Below, piece after piece: positions 39,098-48,395 of a stretch of DNA of 64,000 bases. Made by a program: the position numbers and the translations under genes. The stretch spans positions 36,262,366 through 36,326,365 of the forward strand of contig NC_063061.1 of assembly GCF_018812025.1 (NCBI RefSeq), written 5' to 3'. Positions within the stretch are counted from its first letter, which is position 1. Each line of letters begins with the position of its first letter. The DNA comes from Megalobrama amblycephala. Its lineage: Eukaryota > Chordata > Actinopteri > Cypriniformes > Xenocyprididae. The notes below the pieces were generated by a model. It searched no databases, had not been told where the DNA came from, and saw nothing but the letters and a program-made list of their open reading frames with translations.

Positions 39098-42000
39098 GAC
39101 AGTGGCTCACTGTAATAGGTTCCCCTGCATCTGCAGAGCGGCCCAGATCTCCAGAAACATCCATCTAATCAGATCATTAGAGTTTTCTCTCTCTCTTCTC
39201 GTGTTCTCATTACGACCACTGAGTGACGGACAGAATCAGACGGACCTCATTCGGATAGTCTACATCCTTACCATAGTGGCACTGTACACACACAGCTGAC
39301 TCATTTTACGAGTCTGACAGTTGCTGCATTATGAAACCACTATAATAAGGTAAAATCTGCTCCGTCAGAGCCACATGCATGCATGTGTTCAGTTTGTCTC
39401 AAGCACACACCCCGTGCACCAGTTCTGCAACATCCTGCAGCACGCCTACTTGTTGAGGCTGCATCATTTCAGACTGTTTAGGCATGAAGTGAGACTTGTT
39501 TCTACAAGGATCTCATCCAGGATAAAGACTATTTACTCTGTGGTTTAATTTAAATTGCCTTCATAGTCACAAATGTTTAACTTAATGGTTACCAAACAGC
39601 AAACTCTGGTGAAGAATGCTTCATCCTCCAAAGAGTTTGTGTTTTCTGAAGAACAAATAAAAACTGTCTTCATTTGCATGCAGAGGAGAGCTAAGGTGCA
39701 TGTTTTGATTAAATTAAATTGTGTTTCTCACACAAAGCTGTTGTATTACAAAATCATTACTTTATGATATCATGGTGCTTGTGCAGTAGTGTTGGGTAAT
39801 TTTCAGTAGAGGTCGACCGATTGATCGGTTTTGCTGATTAATCAGCACCGATAACACTTGGTTATCGGCAAAAATCGATACTTATAGTTTTTCCGGGTTG
39901 CGTCCATTGTTGGAGTGGATAAGAAAGGTCCACTGTCACAGTACGAGATCGGCCTCTAGATGTGAAACAACTGACGCCTCGTGGAGTTTGTTTTGACACG
40001 GGAGACTGTACGCTGCACAGAGCAGGACAATTCAGATACGGATTTAAAACAGACAATGAAACGGAGTGTATATACAGTACACTACATTACATATCATTAT
40101 AGTAATTAATTTGTTGACTAGATGCTACATTAGTAAAGAAAGAACAGCAGTACGTTTGCTGTCGAGGCCGAGATCTAGTGCACAATGCCATGACATACTA
40201 CGCAATGTCCTACGTTATAACGCGTAGTACGTCATGTCATTGTGTACTACATCATGGAAGTTAACAATTTTGGACGTACGTCGATTAATGCGTATGGCTG
40301 TCACACCGGTAGCTCATTATTTTACTTTATAAAATTTTAAAGGTGCCCTAGAATTAAAAATTGAATTTATCTTGGCATAGTTGAATAACAAGAGTTCAGT
40401 ACATGGAAATGACATACAGTGAGTCTCAAACTCCATTGTTTCCTCCTTCTTATATAAATCTCATTTGTTTAAAAGACCTCCGAAGAACAGGCGAATCTCA
40501 ACATAACACCGACTGTTACGTAACATCATATATCATTAATATGTATGACCCCAATATTTGCATATGCCAGCTCATGTTCAAGGCATTAGACAAGGGCAGC
40601 CAGTATTAACGTCTGGATCTGTGCACAGCTGAATCATCAGACTAGGTAAGCAAGCAAGAACAACAGCAAAAAATGGCAGATGGAGCGATAATAACTGACA
40701 TGATCCATGATATCATGATATTTTTAGTGATATTTGTAAATTGTCTTTCTAAATGTTTCGTTAGCATGTTGCTAATGTACTGTTAAATGTGGTTAAAGTT
40801 ACCATCGTTTATTACTGTATTCGCGGAGACAAGAGCCGTCGTTATTTTCATTTTTAAACACTTGCAGTCTGTATAATTCATAAACACAACTTCATTCTTT
40901 ATAAATCTCTCCAACAATGTGTAATGTTAGCTTTAGCCCATTAGCCACGGAGCACTATCAAACTAGTTCAGAATCAAATATAAACATCCAAATAAATACT
41001 ATACTCACATGATCTGATGTATGCATGCAGTATGCATGACGAACACTTTGTAAAGATCCATTTTGAGGGTGATATTAGCTGTGTGAACTTTGTTTATGCT
41101 GTTTAAGGCAAGCGCGAGCTCCTGGGGCGGAGAGAGCGTGAGGAATTAAAGGGGCCGCAGCCTGAATCGGTGCATTTCTAATTATGCCCCAAAATAGGCA
41201 GTTAAAAAATTTATTTAAAAAAACCTATGGGGTATTTTGAGCTGAAACTTCACAGACACATTCAGGGGACACCTTAGACTTATATTACATCTTGTAAAAA
41301 GCACCTTTTTATGGCATCTTTAAATAAGTTTATTTGTCTCACACAAATGCATCAATTCGCTTCAGAAGGCCTTTATTAACCCCCCGTAGCCGCGTGGAGT
41401 ACATTTTATGTTCAATGCACTTTTTTGGACTCATCCTCCAATCACTCCCATTATAAAGCTTGAACGAGCCAGGATATTTTTTAATATATAACTCTGATTG
41501 TGTTTGGCTGTAAGAAGAAAGTGGGCGTACCTCACGTTAGGGCTGGACGTTTAATAGAAAAGTAATCGGAACTGAAATACAGAACCTCTAACCTACGTAA
41601 TTTTCCCAAGTCGATTATTTCGGCTTTTTAATCTAATACTTTCCCCTTAAACATACTAATGTGTGTGTAGTCGCGTGACTCCACCCTGTCCAGTCAGCGG
41701 CATGGAAGCAACACAACGGTGAACTCAAAAGGCGAATCAACACACACAGACAGCGCACGAGTGGCGAGCCCCAAAGTGAGATCACTTTCACTTGCATCTT
41801 AACTAAACTTTGTCAGTTGTAGGTATTTTAAGGCTTGCCAGTTTGGACATTTAGGCGATTTTAGACCATCGGATGTGTATCATATTGAGCTACTGCGCTG
41901 ATGCATTGTGACACATGAACATTCATACAGACAGAAGCTGCACATAAATGTTCTGAACTAATTCCACCAACATCTGGTATCATCACAGCAGGATTCAACC

Positions 42001-45000
42001 AAGCTTCTATACCAAAGACTGTAGAATAACACAAGCTGCGTCACTCGTATTGATTTGAATGGAAGAAAGTGCAACGTGTAACATGGCGGAATAAGTCCCG
42101 CCTTCTAAATAAGAGTCAATCGCCGATTGGTAAAGTCATCGCATCACTGCAGCGGCCGTTAGAAGCTCCGGTTCCTATAGAAACAGTCAGACGCGCGCCT
42201 CCGAAATGAGGCAAAAGACGCGCATTCAGGACTGCGCATGCGCATTAGCTTGATCCAGCCTGAAAAATAGCATTTTTTGTCATGATTTGAGTGTTTAGAA
42301 ACAAAATTTATGAGACAGTTGTTGTTATATTTCATTGGTGATTTCAAATAGGAAATTTAATCGAAAACGTGGCAAACAGATCTAGAGAATTTGATGTTTC
42401 CCCATTCAAAGAGATAGGAGCTGCACTTGAATGCCCGAGAGGTGTTTCAAAGATGGCCGCCGAGTGAAATGACTTGTCTTAAAGGGACTTTGTTCTATAC
42501 TTAAATGAAGGTTCCACTATCTGCATGATGATTGGCTGAGATGGAGCAAACATCCAATAGGTTTCCTGTCAATTAAACATGAGTTCTCGAAGCAAAAACC
42601 AGCAAATTAATCAAAATCTACAAGCTCATTTCTAGCAAGACAGTCTATATGCACTGAAGACGTGAGTCAGAAACACAATGCAATCAGAAAGACGCATGAA
42701 TTATTCAGACATGTGCCGCTACAGTCAGTCGACTACTGGTGTTGAGTTACCACGGCAACCCCATGACAGACTGCATACCATTACTGCTGATCACTTAACG
42801 AAATATCACGTCTGACCAGCTGAGTTTAATGACGACTTAAGAGGTATGCTTTAATAGAAACACTTCTGAGGAGGCAAAACTGCTGCTGCTACTGGTGTGT
42901 GTGTGTGTGTGCAAACGTTTGTGTGGGTGGTTTGGTATCAGAAATGAGAAAGAGAGAGACCTGGGTGACCAAAAGAGGTCTAAATGATCATGTCCTATCC
43001 GGCCGAACAAAAGCCACAATCTGCTGTGCATGAATTTGCATTTGTCCCCATGCACCTCCAGGACAGGTCCGATCCCACCTGTGAGTCTATAACACCTGTA
43101 ATGTCAAACATACAGATTCTCCCCGGAGACTACAAGGGAAAGGAAAACAACGGAGGACAAACTCCAGACAGATGGTATAAAATGTGTATAAAAGCCTGGC
43201 ATATGAAATAATAGTCTAATTTCTTTAAATGAAACAATCTATTGAACCTTCAGACAAAATGTAAAAGAAAATCTTAAAGTTTGCATAAGTGACCCTGGAC
43301 CACAAAGACAGTCATAAGGGTAGATTAGAGATTTAGACATCATCTAAAAGCTGAATAAATAATCTTTCTATTGATGTATGGTTTGTTAAGATAGGACAAT
43401 ATTTGGCTGAAATACAACTATTAGAAAATCTGAGGGTGCAAAAAAATCGAAATATTGAGAAAATCACCTTTAAAGATGTCCAAATGAAGTCCTTAGCAAT
43501 GCATATCCATTCACAAAAATACATTTTTGATATATTTATTGTAGGAAATTTACAAAATATCTTCATGGAACATGATCTTTACCTAATATCCTAATGATTT
43601 TTGGCATAAAAGAAAAATTGATAACTTTGACCAATACAATGTATTGTTGGCTATTGCTACAAATAAACCTGTGCAACTTATGACTGGTTTTGTTGTCCAG
43701 GGTAACATGCGTGTGTGTTTTTTTTTTGTTCGTTTTTTTAATTGATTAATATTTGATCAATTTTATGGTTCATATAGTGAGAATATCATACCAAAAGGTC
43801 CAAACTGAGCAAAAATATACAATTTGGTGCAGATGTTGAAATTTATATGTACAAAAATTAAGATGAAATTTTGATGCTTATAATGTAAATCAATGAGATC
43901 TTTATAACATTATAGCAGATACTTACATAAAATGCATATAAATATCAGTAGCCACTCTATATATGCCAATAATGTTTTAGTAAGATGATATTTAATGCTT
44001 AGTTTTAATAGTTTTAAAACATATAACGCAATACAATGGATGATTGAGAGATAACAACTAAACCTTCCTCAAAAGCCTGATGATCATATTTGATACATTT
44101 TTCAACATGAAACCTAAGTTGCTTCAGTACAATAAGTGTTCATATTAAAATATACTAAGTTATTCTTACATTTACTTCATCAAAATCAGTAAAGATTTCA
44201 CAGTAAATAGACATGTAAACCATAACCTGAGGGTGGACATTTTTACAACTACACTAAAAGGCTTTTACTTGCCAAAAAAAAAAGGTGTAAACTATCAATC
44301 AGAGGACTGAAGGCATGTCATAGATTGTGTGCAACAGGTTTTTCAGCAAACTTTTGATCATGTTAATATGCAATAATGTAGAAATTAATGTGTCACAGCA
44401 GGCTTGATAGGGTTAACAAATTTTAGAAAGTACTGTTATTTCTACAAAATTCACCAGCTTTGATGCAGTAAGGTGCAGAGACGACAAATGCTTCCATGTT
44501 TGGATCAATGCAGCTGCACAAAATGAAAAATAAAACAGGCTGCAGGGATCTAATTCCCTCAGCTGACCAGAGCCGCAAACACACAGTCATATCACTGATC
44601 AAAACAGGGCGGCCTACATCCATCCATCTATCCCAGCAGCGCAAACACACACACATCATCCTTTATTGACCCTAAACATCATTATTCACAACCATTTACA
44701 GACTTTAAAGGGACCATATTCATTTCAGACACTGACAGCTTCAATAACAACAGATCATTCACTAGTAAACAGACACTACAAAATATAACAGAAAGCCCAA
44801 AACATGCCAAATAAAGCCCAGGTTAGAAACTAAACCTAGCTTCTGTCATCTTAATATATTAATAATAAAAATAAAGCCGTAAGCGATGAAATGCTGATAT
44901 AGTTAAATGTAATTCAGAGTTTATTAACGGCTTGTTTTGGACTGAATTGAGCTCATAATCCGAATCAGAAACCCGGTAACGTTAGTAATAATAACAAAGG

Positions 45001-45288
45001 TACTTTGATAATAATAAAAGCTAAAAAACAAAACCAAAGACGCCAATAATGGCATATTTTTACACAACCGACTGCTGAACAACAGGTTCGGTCTTTCCAC
45101 CGAAGATATAAGGATTAAATTACTTTATTTTGCATAAAGGTAATCGAAATGTCTCGAAAATGTATTGACTTTATATGTAAAAACCTGGACACCGAATCAC
45201 AATAATAAAAGCAGCAGTGTTGTGATGTTACCTGAAACGGGTTGCTGAAGTCCGGGTCCGCGAAGGGGTTGCTGTCAAAATCTGACAT
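14618..45288 (-). CDS. scamp1: scamp1, secretory carrier membrane protein 1 (whole coding span, 9 exons)
   Basis: SCAMPs are tetraspanning proteins of recycling vesicles that act in exocytosis and endocytosis. Coding exons on the minus strand are 45288-45232, 31429-31352, 30295-30185, 24014-23903, 20814-20686, 17024-16865, 16774-16673, 16226-16109 and 14767-14618. They total 1017 bases, or 338 residues plus stop, the length of human SCAMP1, and every junction is GT-AG and in phase. NPF motifs lie at residues 7-9, 16-18 and 38-40. A charged coiled coil covers about 95-114. Four membrane segments fall near 158-180, 188-206, 222-243 and 262-285. The [11 protein letters not shown] loop at 206-216 corresponds to the SCAMP 'E peptide'. 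The C-terminal tail is Ala-rich. The wording ([30 protein letters not shown]) fits SCAMP1 better than SCAMP2 or SCAMP3 from memory of those families. The introns are unusually long and repeat-filled; intron 1 alone is about 13.8 kb. Confidence 0.95.
14990..15995. repeat. T-rich degenerate tandem repeat in scamp1 intron 8
   Basis: Words such as AACATTTTGAATTAGATTTT, TCAGTTTTCATTTTAATTT and GATTTTATATTGGTTTAATT recur many times across about 1 kb, consistent with a minisatellite with higher-order units of roughly 200-240 bases (by eye). Confidence 0.65.
16109..16226 (-). CDS. scamp1: scamp1 coding exon 8 (membrane segment 4)
   Basis: This 118-base exon reads [10 protein letters not shown] then a hydrophobic segment ending MSLIMFKK. 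The acceptor is GTGTAG and the donor GTGATT, phase 0. Confidence 0.94.
16673..16774 (-). CDS. scamp1: scamp1 coding exon 7 (membrane segment 3)
   Basis: This 102-base exon reads [18 protein letters not shown] then [15 protein letters not shown]. It joins in phase 2 on both sides, with acceptor CTGAAG and donor GTGAGA. Confidence 0.94.
16831..16862. repeat. (GT)n microsatellite at scamp1 exon 6 donor
   Basis: About 16 GT units (CA on the gene strand) begin immediately after the exon 6 splice donor at 16864. Length change here would sit within the donor neighbourhood. Confidence 0.9.
16865..17024 (-). CDS. scamp1: scamp1 coding exon 6 (membrane segments 1-2)
   Basis: This 160-base exon covers the rest of membrane segment 1 ([15 protein letters not shown]), segment 2 ([18 protein letters not shown]) and the loop [10 protein letters not shown]. 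The acceptor is TTCCAG and the donor GTACAC. A (CA)n tract begins right behind the donor on the minus strand. Confidence 0.95.
17261..18674. mobile_element. family A-related element interrupted by family D
   Basis: The left end AGTGTTAGTTCACCCAAAAA and right end TTTTGGGTGAACTAACCCTT are intact. The body is split at a TTAA by the element at 17606-18573. Confidence 0.75.
17606..18573 (-). mobile_element. TTAA-flanked element, family D copy 1 (nested)
   Basis: TTAAAGGTGCCGTAG and TAGGGCACCTTTAA ends enclose about 960 bases. It carries an open frame of 66 codons on the minus strand (18501-18301) that is also kept in the copy at 40337-41323. It has the shared GAATGTGTCTGTGAAGTTTC block. Confidence 0.8.
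19661..20487. mobile_element. TTAA-flanked foldback element, family B copy 2
   Basis: The ends are TTAAAGCATTAGTTCACTT and GAAATGAACTAATCCTTTAA, with mirrored arms as in copy 1. It lies in scamp1 intron 5, about 200 bases from exon 5. Confidence 0.8.
20686..20814 (-). CDS. scamp1: scamp1 coding exon 5
   Basis: This 129-base exon encodes RKNNWPPLP and [18 protein letters not shown], leading into the first membrane segment. The acceptor must be the AG at 20816-20815. A second AG four bases into the exon (20812-20811) would shift the frame. The donor is ATGT followed by GTGAGT, phase 1. Confidence 0.92.
21800..22500. repeat. interspersed repeat shared with 56810-57015
   Basis: CGGGTTGAAGTGACCC, AACATGATATTTAGC, CCCTGAAACACGATTGGG and GGGTTTTGTTGTGAAAAC occur in the same order in both places. 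Here the order is broken by extra sequence between about 21965 and 22460. Confidence 0.5.
22500..23700. mobile_element. degraded, split copy of the TGCTGGGTTAAAAACAACCC foldback
   Basis: AACCCA/TGGGTT arms at 22520-22630 and 23600-23695 flank unrelated sequence. That includes a second palindrome whose ends read CCCCGATATACTTGAAGCG (22704) and its counterpart TTTTAAGTATATCGGGG (22968-22984). Confidence 0.5.
23903..24014 (-). CDS. scamp1: scamp1 coding exon 4 (coiled coil)
   Basis: This 112-base exon encodes the coiled-coil segment [19 protein letters not shown] and ends in phase 1 (one base of a Gly codon) at donor GTGAGT. The acceptor is ATGTAG. Confidence 0.93.
24320..24780. mobile_element. 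interspersed repeat, family I copy 1
   Basis: It starts with TTCAAAAGTCTGGGGCTGGT and contains TCAAAGCTGAATTTTCAGCA and AGTGTCACATGATCCTTCAG, ending in an A-run at 24757-24780. Related copies lie at 21465-21690, 47335-47815, 48396-49284 and 53215-53596. Confidence 0.65.
26371..27926. mobile_element. large 1.56-kb foldback element in scamp1 intron 3
   Basis: TACACTGCATTCCAAATTAT and its near-perfect reverse complement bound two arms of about 600 bases (26371-26975 and 27326-27926). The arms even translate to the same peptide in opposite directions (DNWYQSQTK). The 350-base loop contains a frame reading FQQD, a motif seen in DDE transposases. Confidence 0.8.
28859..29334. repeat. interspersed repeat beginning ATAGCTGCAAGCAGC
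   Basis: The opening ATAGCTGCAAGCAGCCATTA and GGGGCCAAGCAC are typical of a widespread fish repeat (from memory). No intact coding frame; the right limit is approximate. Confidence 0.5.
29340..29711 (-). mobile_element. hAT-like element fragment, right part
   Basis: It ends ACCCAGCCCTA and matches, in reverse, the left part of the element at 37744-38637 (AATCGCAATAATC, TTTGAAATCTGAGAC, CGCCACATTAAACAG words). Confidence 0.6.
29716..29995. mobile_element. hAT-like element, degraded
   Basis: The left end TAGGGCTGCATGATC and right end AAATCATACAGCCTTA form imperfect inverted repeats. It begins only four bases after the preceding element. Confidence 0.45.
30185..30295 (-). CDS. scamp1: scamp1 coding exon 3
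   Basis: This 111-base exon (37 codons) is a Pro-rich cytosolic segment. It contains [12 protein letters not shown], the SCAMP1 signature stretch, and ends PQQTQ. The acceptor is TTGTAG and the donor GTACAT. Confidence 0.93.
30921..31076. mobile_element. single arm of foldback element E
   Basis: CTAGTTTTGTCAAAAGTACT, CGGATTCGTAAACACCTCTG and GTGATTGGCTACAAT match the left arm at 12001-12145. The partner arm is missing. Confidence 0.6.
31352..31429 (-). CDS. scamp1: scamp1 coding exon 2
   Basis: This 78-base exon (26 codons) begins DPSVTQVTR and contains the third NPF motif (EEYNPF). The acceptor is TTCAG and the donor GTGAGA, both in phase 0. Confidence 0.93.
31525..31590. repeat. short repeat fragment (GTGTTGGGGGTAACGC)
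   Basis: GTGTTGGGGGTAACGCATTA followed by alternating TTACAAGTAAC/GTAATC words is a familiar fish repeat end. Only a short fragment is present. Confidence 0.5.
33097..34065. mobile_element. foldback element K, interrupted by hAT-like element
   Basis: ACGCTGCATTCACACGGGG and its mirror CCCCGTGTGAATGCAGCGT mark the outer ends, with GGCGTTAACGCT and AGCGTTAACGCC just inside. The interior is occupied by the insertion at 33353-33967. Confidence 0.6.
33353..33967. mobile_element. hAT-like element with 8-base target duplication (nested)
   Basis: TAGGGCTGCACGATTTATCG and CGATATATCGTGCAGCCCTA are inverted ends. Flanks GTCAGCAC and GTCGGCAC match at 7 of 8 bases and fit the hAT target pattern nTnnnnAn. 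No transposase frame. Confidence 0.75.
34939..36541. mobile_element. 1.6-kb DNA transposon relic (CAGTGTTTCCCA ends)
   Basis: The left end CAGTGTTTCCCACAGG and right end TATGGGAAACACG are inverted. Subterminal CTGTGGTGGGTGGAC (left) and GCGGGCCGCCACAGTCTAG (right) support one element. No intact transposase; in scamp1 intron 1. Confidence 0.6.
37744..38637. mobile_element. hAT-like element (AGGGCTGGGTAAAAAT ends)
   Basis: AGGGCTGGGTAAAAATATCA and GTGTCAATACCCAGCCCTA are the ends. TCGATT words cluster near both ends. The flanks do not show a convincing 8-base duplication. Shorter relatives are at 29340 and 52305. Confidence 0.65.
39041..39094. repeat. (AC)n microsatellite
   Basis: A pure AC run of about 27 units in scamp1 intron 1; likely length-polymorphic. 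Confidence 0.95.
40176..40249. repeat. 74-base hairpin with 28-base arms
   Basis: The arm 40176-40203 and the reverse complement of 40222-40249 agree at about 24 of 28 positions, around an 18-base loop. It may be the centre of a foldback transposon (which would also include the CGACCGATTGATCGG sequence upstream) or a folded RNA. No transcript evidence. Confidence 0.5.
40337..41323 (+). mobile_element. TTAA-flanked element, family D copy 2
   Basis: Essentially the same sequence as 17606-18573 in the opposite orientation, both in scamp1 introns. It keeps the 68-codon frame at 40403-40609 beginning [16 protein letters not shown]. The right end has an extra GCACCTTTTTATGGCATCTT instead of one clean terminus. 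Confidence 0.8.
42000..42480. repeat. interspersed repeat-like segment, GC-richer
   Basis: ACCAAAGACTGTAGAATAAC, ATGGCGGAATAAGTCCCGCC and TGCGCATGCGCATTAGCTTG resemble a fish repeat; boundaries unclear. It contains a perfect NRF-1-like GCGCATGCGC at about 42235-42244. Confidence 0.35.
43291..43703. mobile_element. repeat with ACCCTGGACCACAAA/TTTGTTGTCCAGGGT ends
   Basis: Inverted ends of about 15 bases enclose A/T-rich sequence, including an open frame of 63 codons that is element-internal. This is a familiar high-copy fish repeat by its ends. Confidence 0.65.
45232..45288 (-). CDS. scamp1: scamp1 coding exon 1
   Basis: The exon reads [19 protein letters not shown] from the ATG at 45288-45286 and ends in CAG before the donor GTAACA, phase 0. 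It holds two NPF motifs, which bind EH-domain proteins. This ATG was chosen because the N terminus matches the known SCAMP1 start. Confidence 0.95.
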
Positions 45289-45379
45289 TTTTCCGGTTGA
45301 TTTGGGCTGTAATGTTAGAGTAAATTAACGGTATTCGGTAAGAAACGCACCAGCAGCTCAAGACTGATCCGCAACCGCA

Positions 45380-45409
45380 AAATGGCAGAACCGGAAATGA
45401 CGTCACGTG
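45380..45409. promoter_or_regulatory. scamp1 promoter cluster: YY1-like, ETS, CRE, E-box
   Basis: About 100 bases upstream of the scamp1 ATG, within 30 bases, the sequence shows AAAATGGCAG (YY1-like), CCGGAA (ETS core), the palindromic CRE TGACGTCA at 45398-45405, and an overlapping CACGTG E-box at 45404-45409. This is a typical CpG-type housekeeping promoter. The sites are seen in the sequence; their activity is inferred. Confidence 0.5.
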
Positions 45410-45753
45410 TCAGCGGCATGTCTCATAATTCAGTGTGATTAAACACATGATTAAAATTATTTTCAATATTATTTTAAGCTTTTATAATTATTGTATTGCT
45501 TTACTTTACTTTATTACATAAATTAAATCTTAATTACCCTTCATATAATTTGTTTCCGTATTATTATTATTATTATTATTATTAATATCTCTTTCGTCAT
45601 GTTGTAGTTGTACACCTTTATCTTATTATATATCTTTTTTCAAGTCATCGGATAGTCAAAAATGCAGAACAGACGTTCATTTCACAATAGATTGACATTT
45701 CTGCCACCTAGAGTGCATACATAATCATTACATCTATTCATCCATCCATTCTT

Positions 45754-45890
45754 AAAGGGTTAGTTCACCCAAAAATGAAAATAATATAATTTATTACTCA
45801 CCCTCATGCCGTTCCACACCCGTAAAACCTTCGTTAATCTCCGGAACACAAATTAATATATTTTTGTTGAAATCCGATTTGATTTACCTA
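45754..45890. mobile_element. family A-related left end (truncated)
   Basis: TTAAAGGGTTAGTTCACCC, CTCACCCTCATGCCGTTCC and TTGTTGAAATCCGATTT match the left part of the 9061 copy; the right part is lost. Confidence 0.65.
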
Positions 45891-47270
45891 TCAAAATATA
45901 AGATGTAAAATATTATCTGGGACTCTCAGTTAAATTCTTAAGGATATTGATATTTTGGCACATCTGCTAAACACAGCTGTATCTGTCAGACTCCAGTATC
46001 AGTCAGAGTAGCAGGTGTTTGAGTGACAGGTGTCAACAATAGTTAGCATCAAAAATATCTTTATTTTTAGACATAATTGAATCTGTCTCGGCCTTCAGGG
46101 TCCCATGGGTGTTCCTGTCTTCTGAATGATTGTGCAACTATTGATGAAATCCAGTTGCTGTCTGGTGATATATTTTCAGTATAGATGTCAATTTAATCTT
46201 TCATATATGGCATTAAAGAAAGGACCGCACAAATAATGGTGATTATTTATGCCGAATACATGCCTTTTAAATCTTTTAAACTACTAGTTTTTAAGAAAAA
46301 TTGTGGATATTTTGGATACCTTTGGGTGTTTCTGTAATACAAAATAAGTATAGGCCTATAATAATATAATAATCTTAATTTGACATGATGTAATGATAAA
46401 ATATAACTAAAATATTTTTCATAAATAATCAAAATAAACTTGTAATATGCTTCTTATGCACCAAACATGATATAAATGCCAAAACCGTTTTTTGTTGTTG
46501 TTGTTTGTTTGTTTTCCCCCTTTATAGGTCTCATGATGACATTTTAATTATTTTAATTATTTAATGGTAGTGGAAAATATACAAACATTTATTTGACAAG
46601 ATATTTATATTAAGTGTAAGTATATTGAGTGTTATTATAATAAACTATTTCTTTGAGACTGAGTACTGGATATTTTTCTACTACACATGGATTATTTTTA
46701 ATTTAGCCTATTATCATAATAGTATTTTTGTTTTAAAGATTTACAAACACAGACAGGGAATACATTCGGATAAATAATAATAATAATAAATTAAATCAAA
46801 TGAGAGAAATAAACATAAAAAGTTATATAAAAACAAATATTTTAAAAATAAATGTAAACAACGTTTTTTAACTGAAAAACTTTTTTTTGGTTTGATTTTT
46901 TTTTTTTAATTAATGCTTGAATAACAATAACATAACATTGACAATAAATAAATTAATTAATTAATTCTACATAATTAATACCCACACACACATCTTACAA
47001 CAAATCGAAAATAATTAAAATTTAATAAAAAAATAAATAAAAAATAAAAATCTAAAAGCTATAAAATATAACCAAAACATAAGTTGCGAAATGACATGAA
47101 CACAGACGCTACAATTGTATTAATACAACAACATACAAAGACACTGATACACTATAAAAGCTTCTAAATACATGGATTTTCTTTAAATAGCCTATTTTTT
47201 GTCATAATATTTAAGAAATCTTGTTTTGTTTTTTTCTTCTTGGGGATAGGATGGAATAGGCATTTGCAAA

Positions 47271-47273
<3 letters not shown>

Positions 47274-47333
<60 letters not shown>
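47274..47333. repeat. (AT)n microsatellite
   Basis: About 30 AT units directly adjoining the foldback that begins at 47335. Confidence 0.95.
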
Positions 47334-47334
<1 letters not shown>

Positions 47335-47335
<1 letters not shown>

Positions 47336-47815
47336 TACTGGTCAAAAGTTTGGAAACATTTCTAATGTTTTTGAACAAAGTCTCTTATGCTCATTAAGGC
47401 TGCATTTATTTCATAATAAATTCAGAAAAAAACAGTAAAATTGTGAAATATTATTAGTTTAAAATGATGGTTTTCTATTTTAATATACTTTAAAATGTAA
47501 TTTATTCCTGTGATCAAAGCTGAATTTTCAGCATCATTACTCCAGTCAGTGTCACATGATTATTATATTAGAATGATTTCTGAAGGATCATTGAACACTG
47601 GATTATCTATGCTGAAAATTCAGCTTTGACCACAGGAATAAATTACATTTTAAAGTATATTAAAATAGAAAACCATAATTTTAAATTGTAATAATATTTC
47701 ACAATATTGTTTTTTTTTTCTGTATTTATTATGAAATAAATGCAGCCTTAATGAGCATAAGAGACTTCATTCAAAAACATTAAAAATAGTAATGCTTCCA
47801 AACTTTTGACTGGTA
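47335..47815. mobile_element. foldback form of family I
   Basis: ACTGGTCAAAAGTTTGGAAA and its mirror CTTCCAAACTTTTGACTGGT bound two near-identical inverted arms (CTTATGCTCATTAAGGCTGC and reverse). Confidence 0.75.
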
Positions 47816-48361
47816 CACTCTAAAAAATGCTGGGTTAAAAACAACCCAAGTTGGGTGGAAAATGGACAAACCCAGCGGTTGGGTTAAATGTTTGCCCAAC
47901 CTGCTGGGTAGTTTTATTTAAACCAACTATTGTTTAAAAATTGCTATATGGCTAGCTTAAAATGAACCCAAAATAGTTGGGAAATTAAAAACCAGATGCA
48001 ATTAGAGGCAACAATAATAGACAAAAGGTGAATGTTTATTAATAATCTTTAATATTTTATTAATATAAATGTAATAGTTTAATAGTTTATTAATATAAAT
48101 TTATTAATAAGCAATTTAATAAATGTTTATTGTTTAATAATTATTCATTGAACATTAATAAATGTTCATTTCCAACATACTTTGGGTTAATTTTAATTAA
48201 GCAATACAGTAATTTTTAAACAATAGTTGAGTTAAATAAAACTACTCAGCAGGTTGGGCAAACATTTAACCCAACCGCTGGGTTAAAACAACCCAATTGC
48301 TGGGTTTGTCCATTTTCAACCCAACATGGGTTGTTTTTAACCCAGCATTTTTTAGAGTGTA
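47816..48361. mobile_element. foldback element with ACACTCTAAAAAATGCTGGG ends, copy 2
   Basis: It directly abuts the preceding foldback. The arms match those of 6087-6546 closely, including CAACCGCTGGGTTAAAACAA. Confidence 0.8.
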
Positions 48362-48395
48362 AGTGTAGTGTATGTATATATATATATATATATAT

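Noticed and set aside
42230..42250. GCGCATGCGC as a promoter for an internal gene
   Set aside because: It sits in a repeat-like segment inside scamp1 intron 1 with no adjacent exon or donor.
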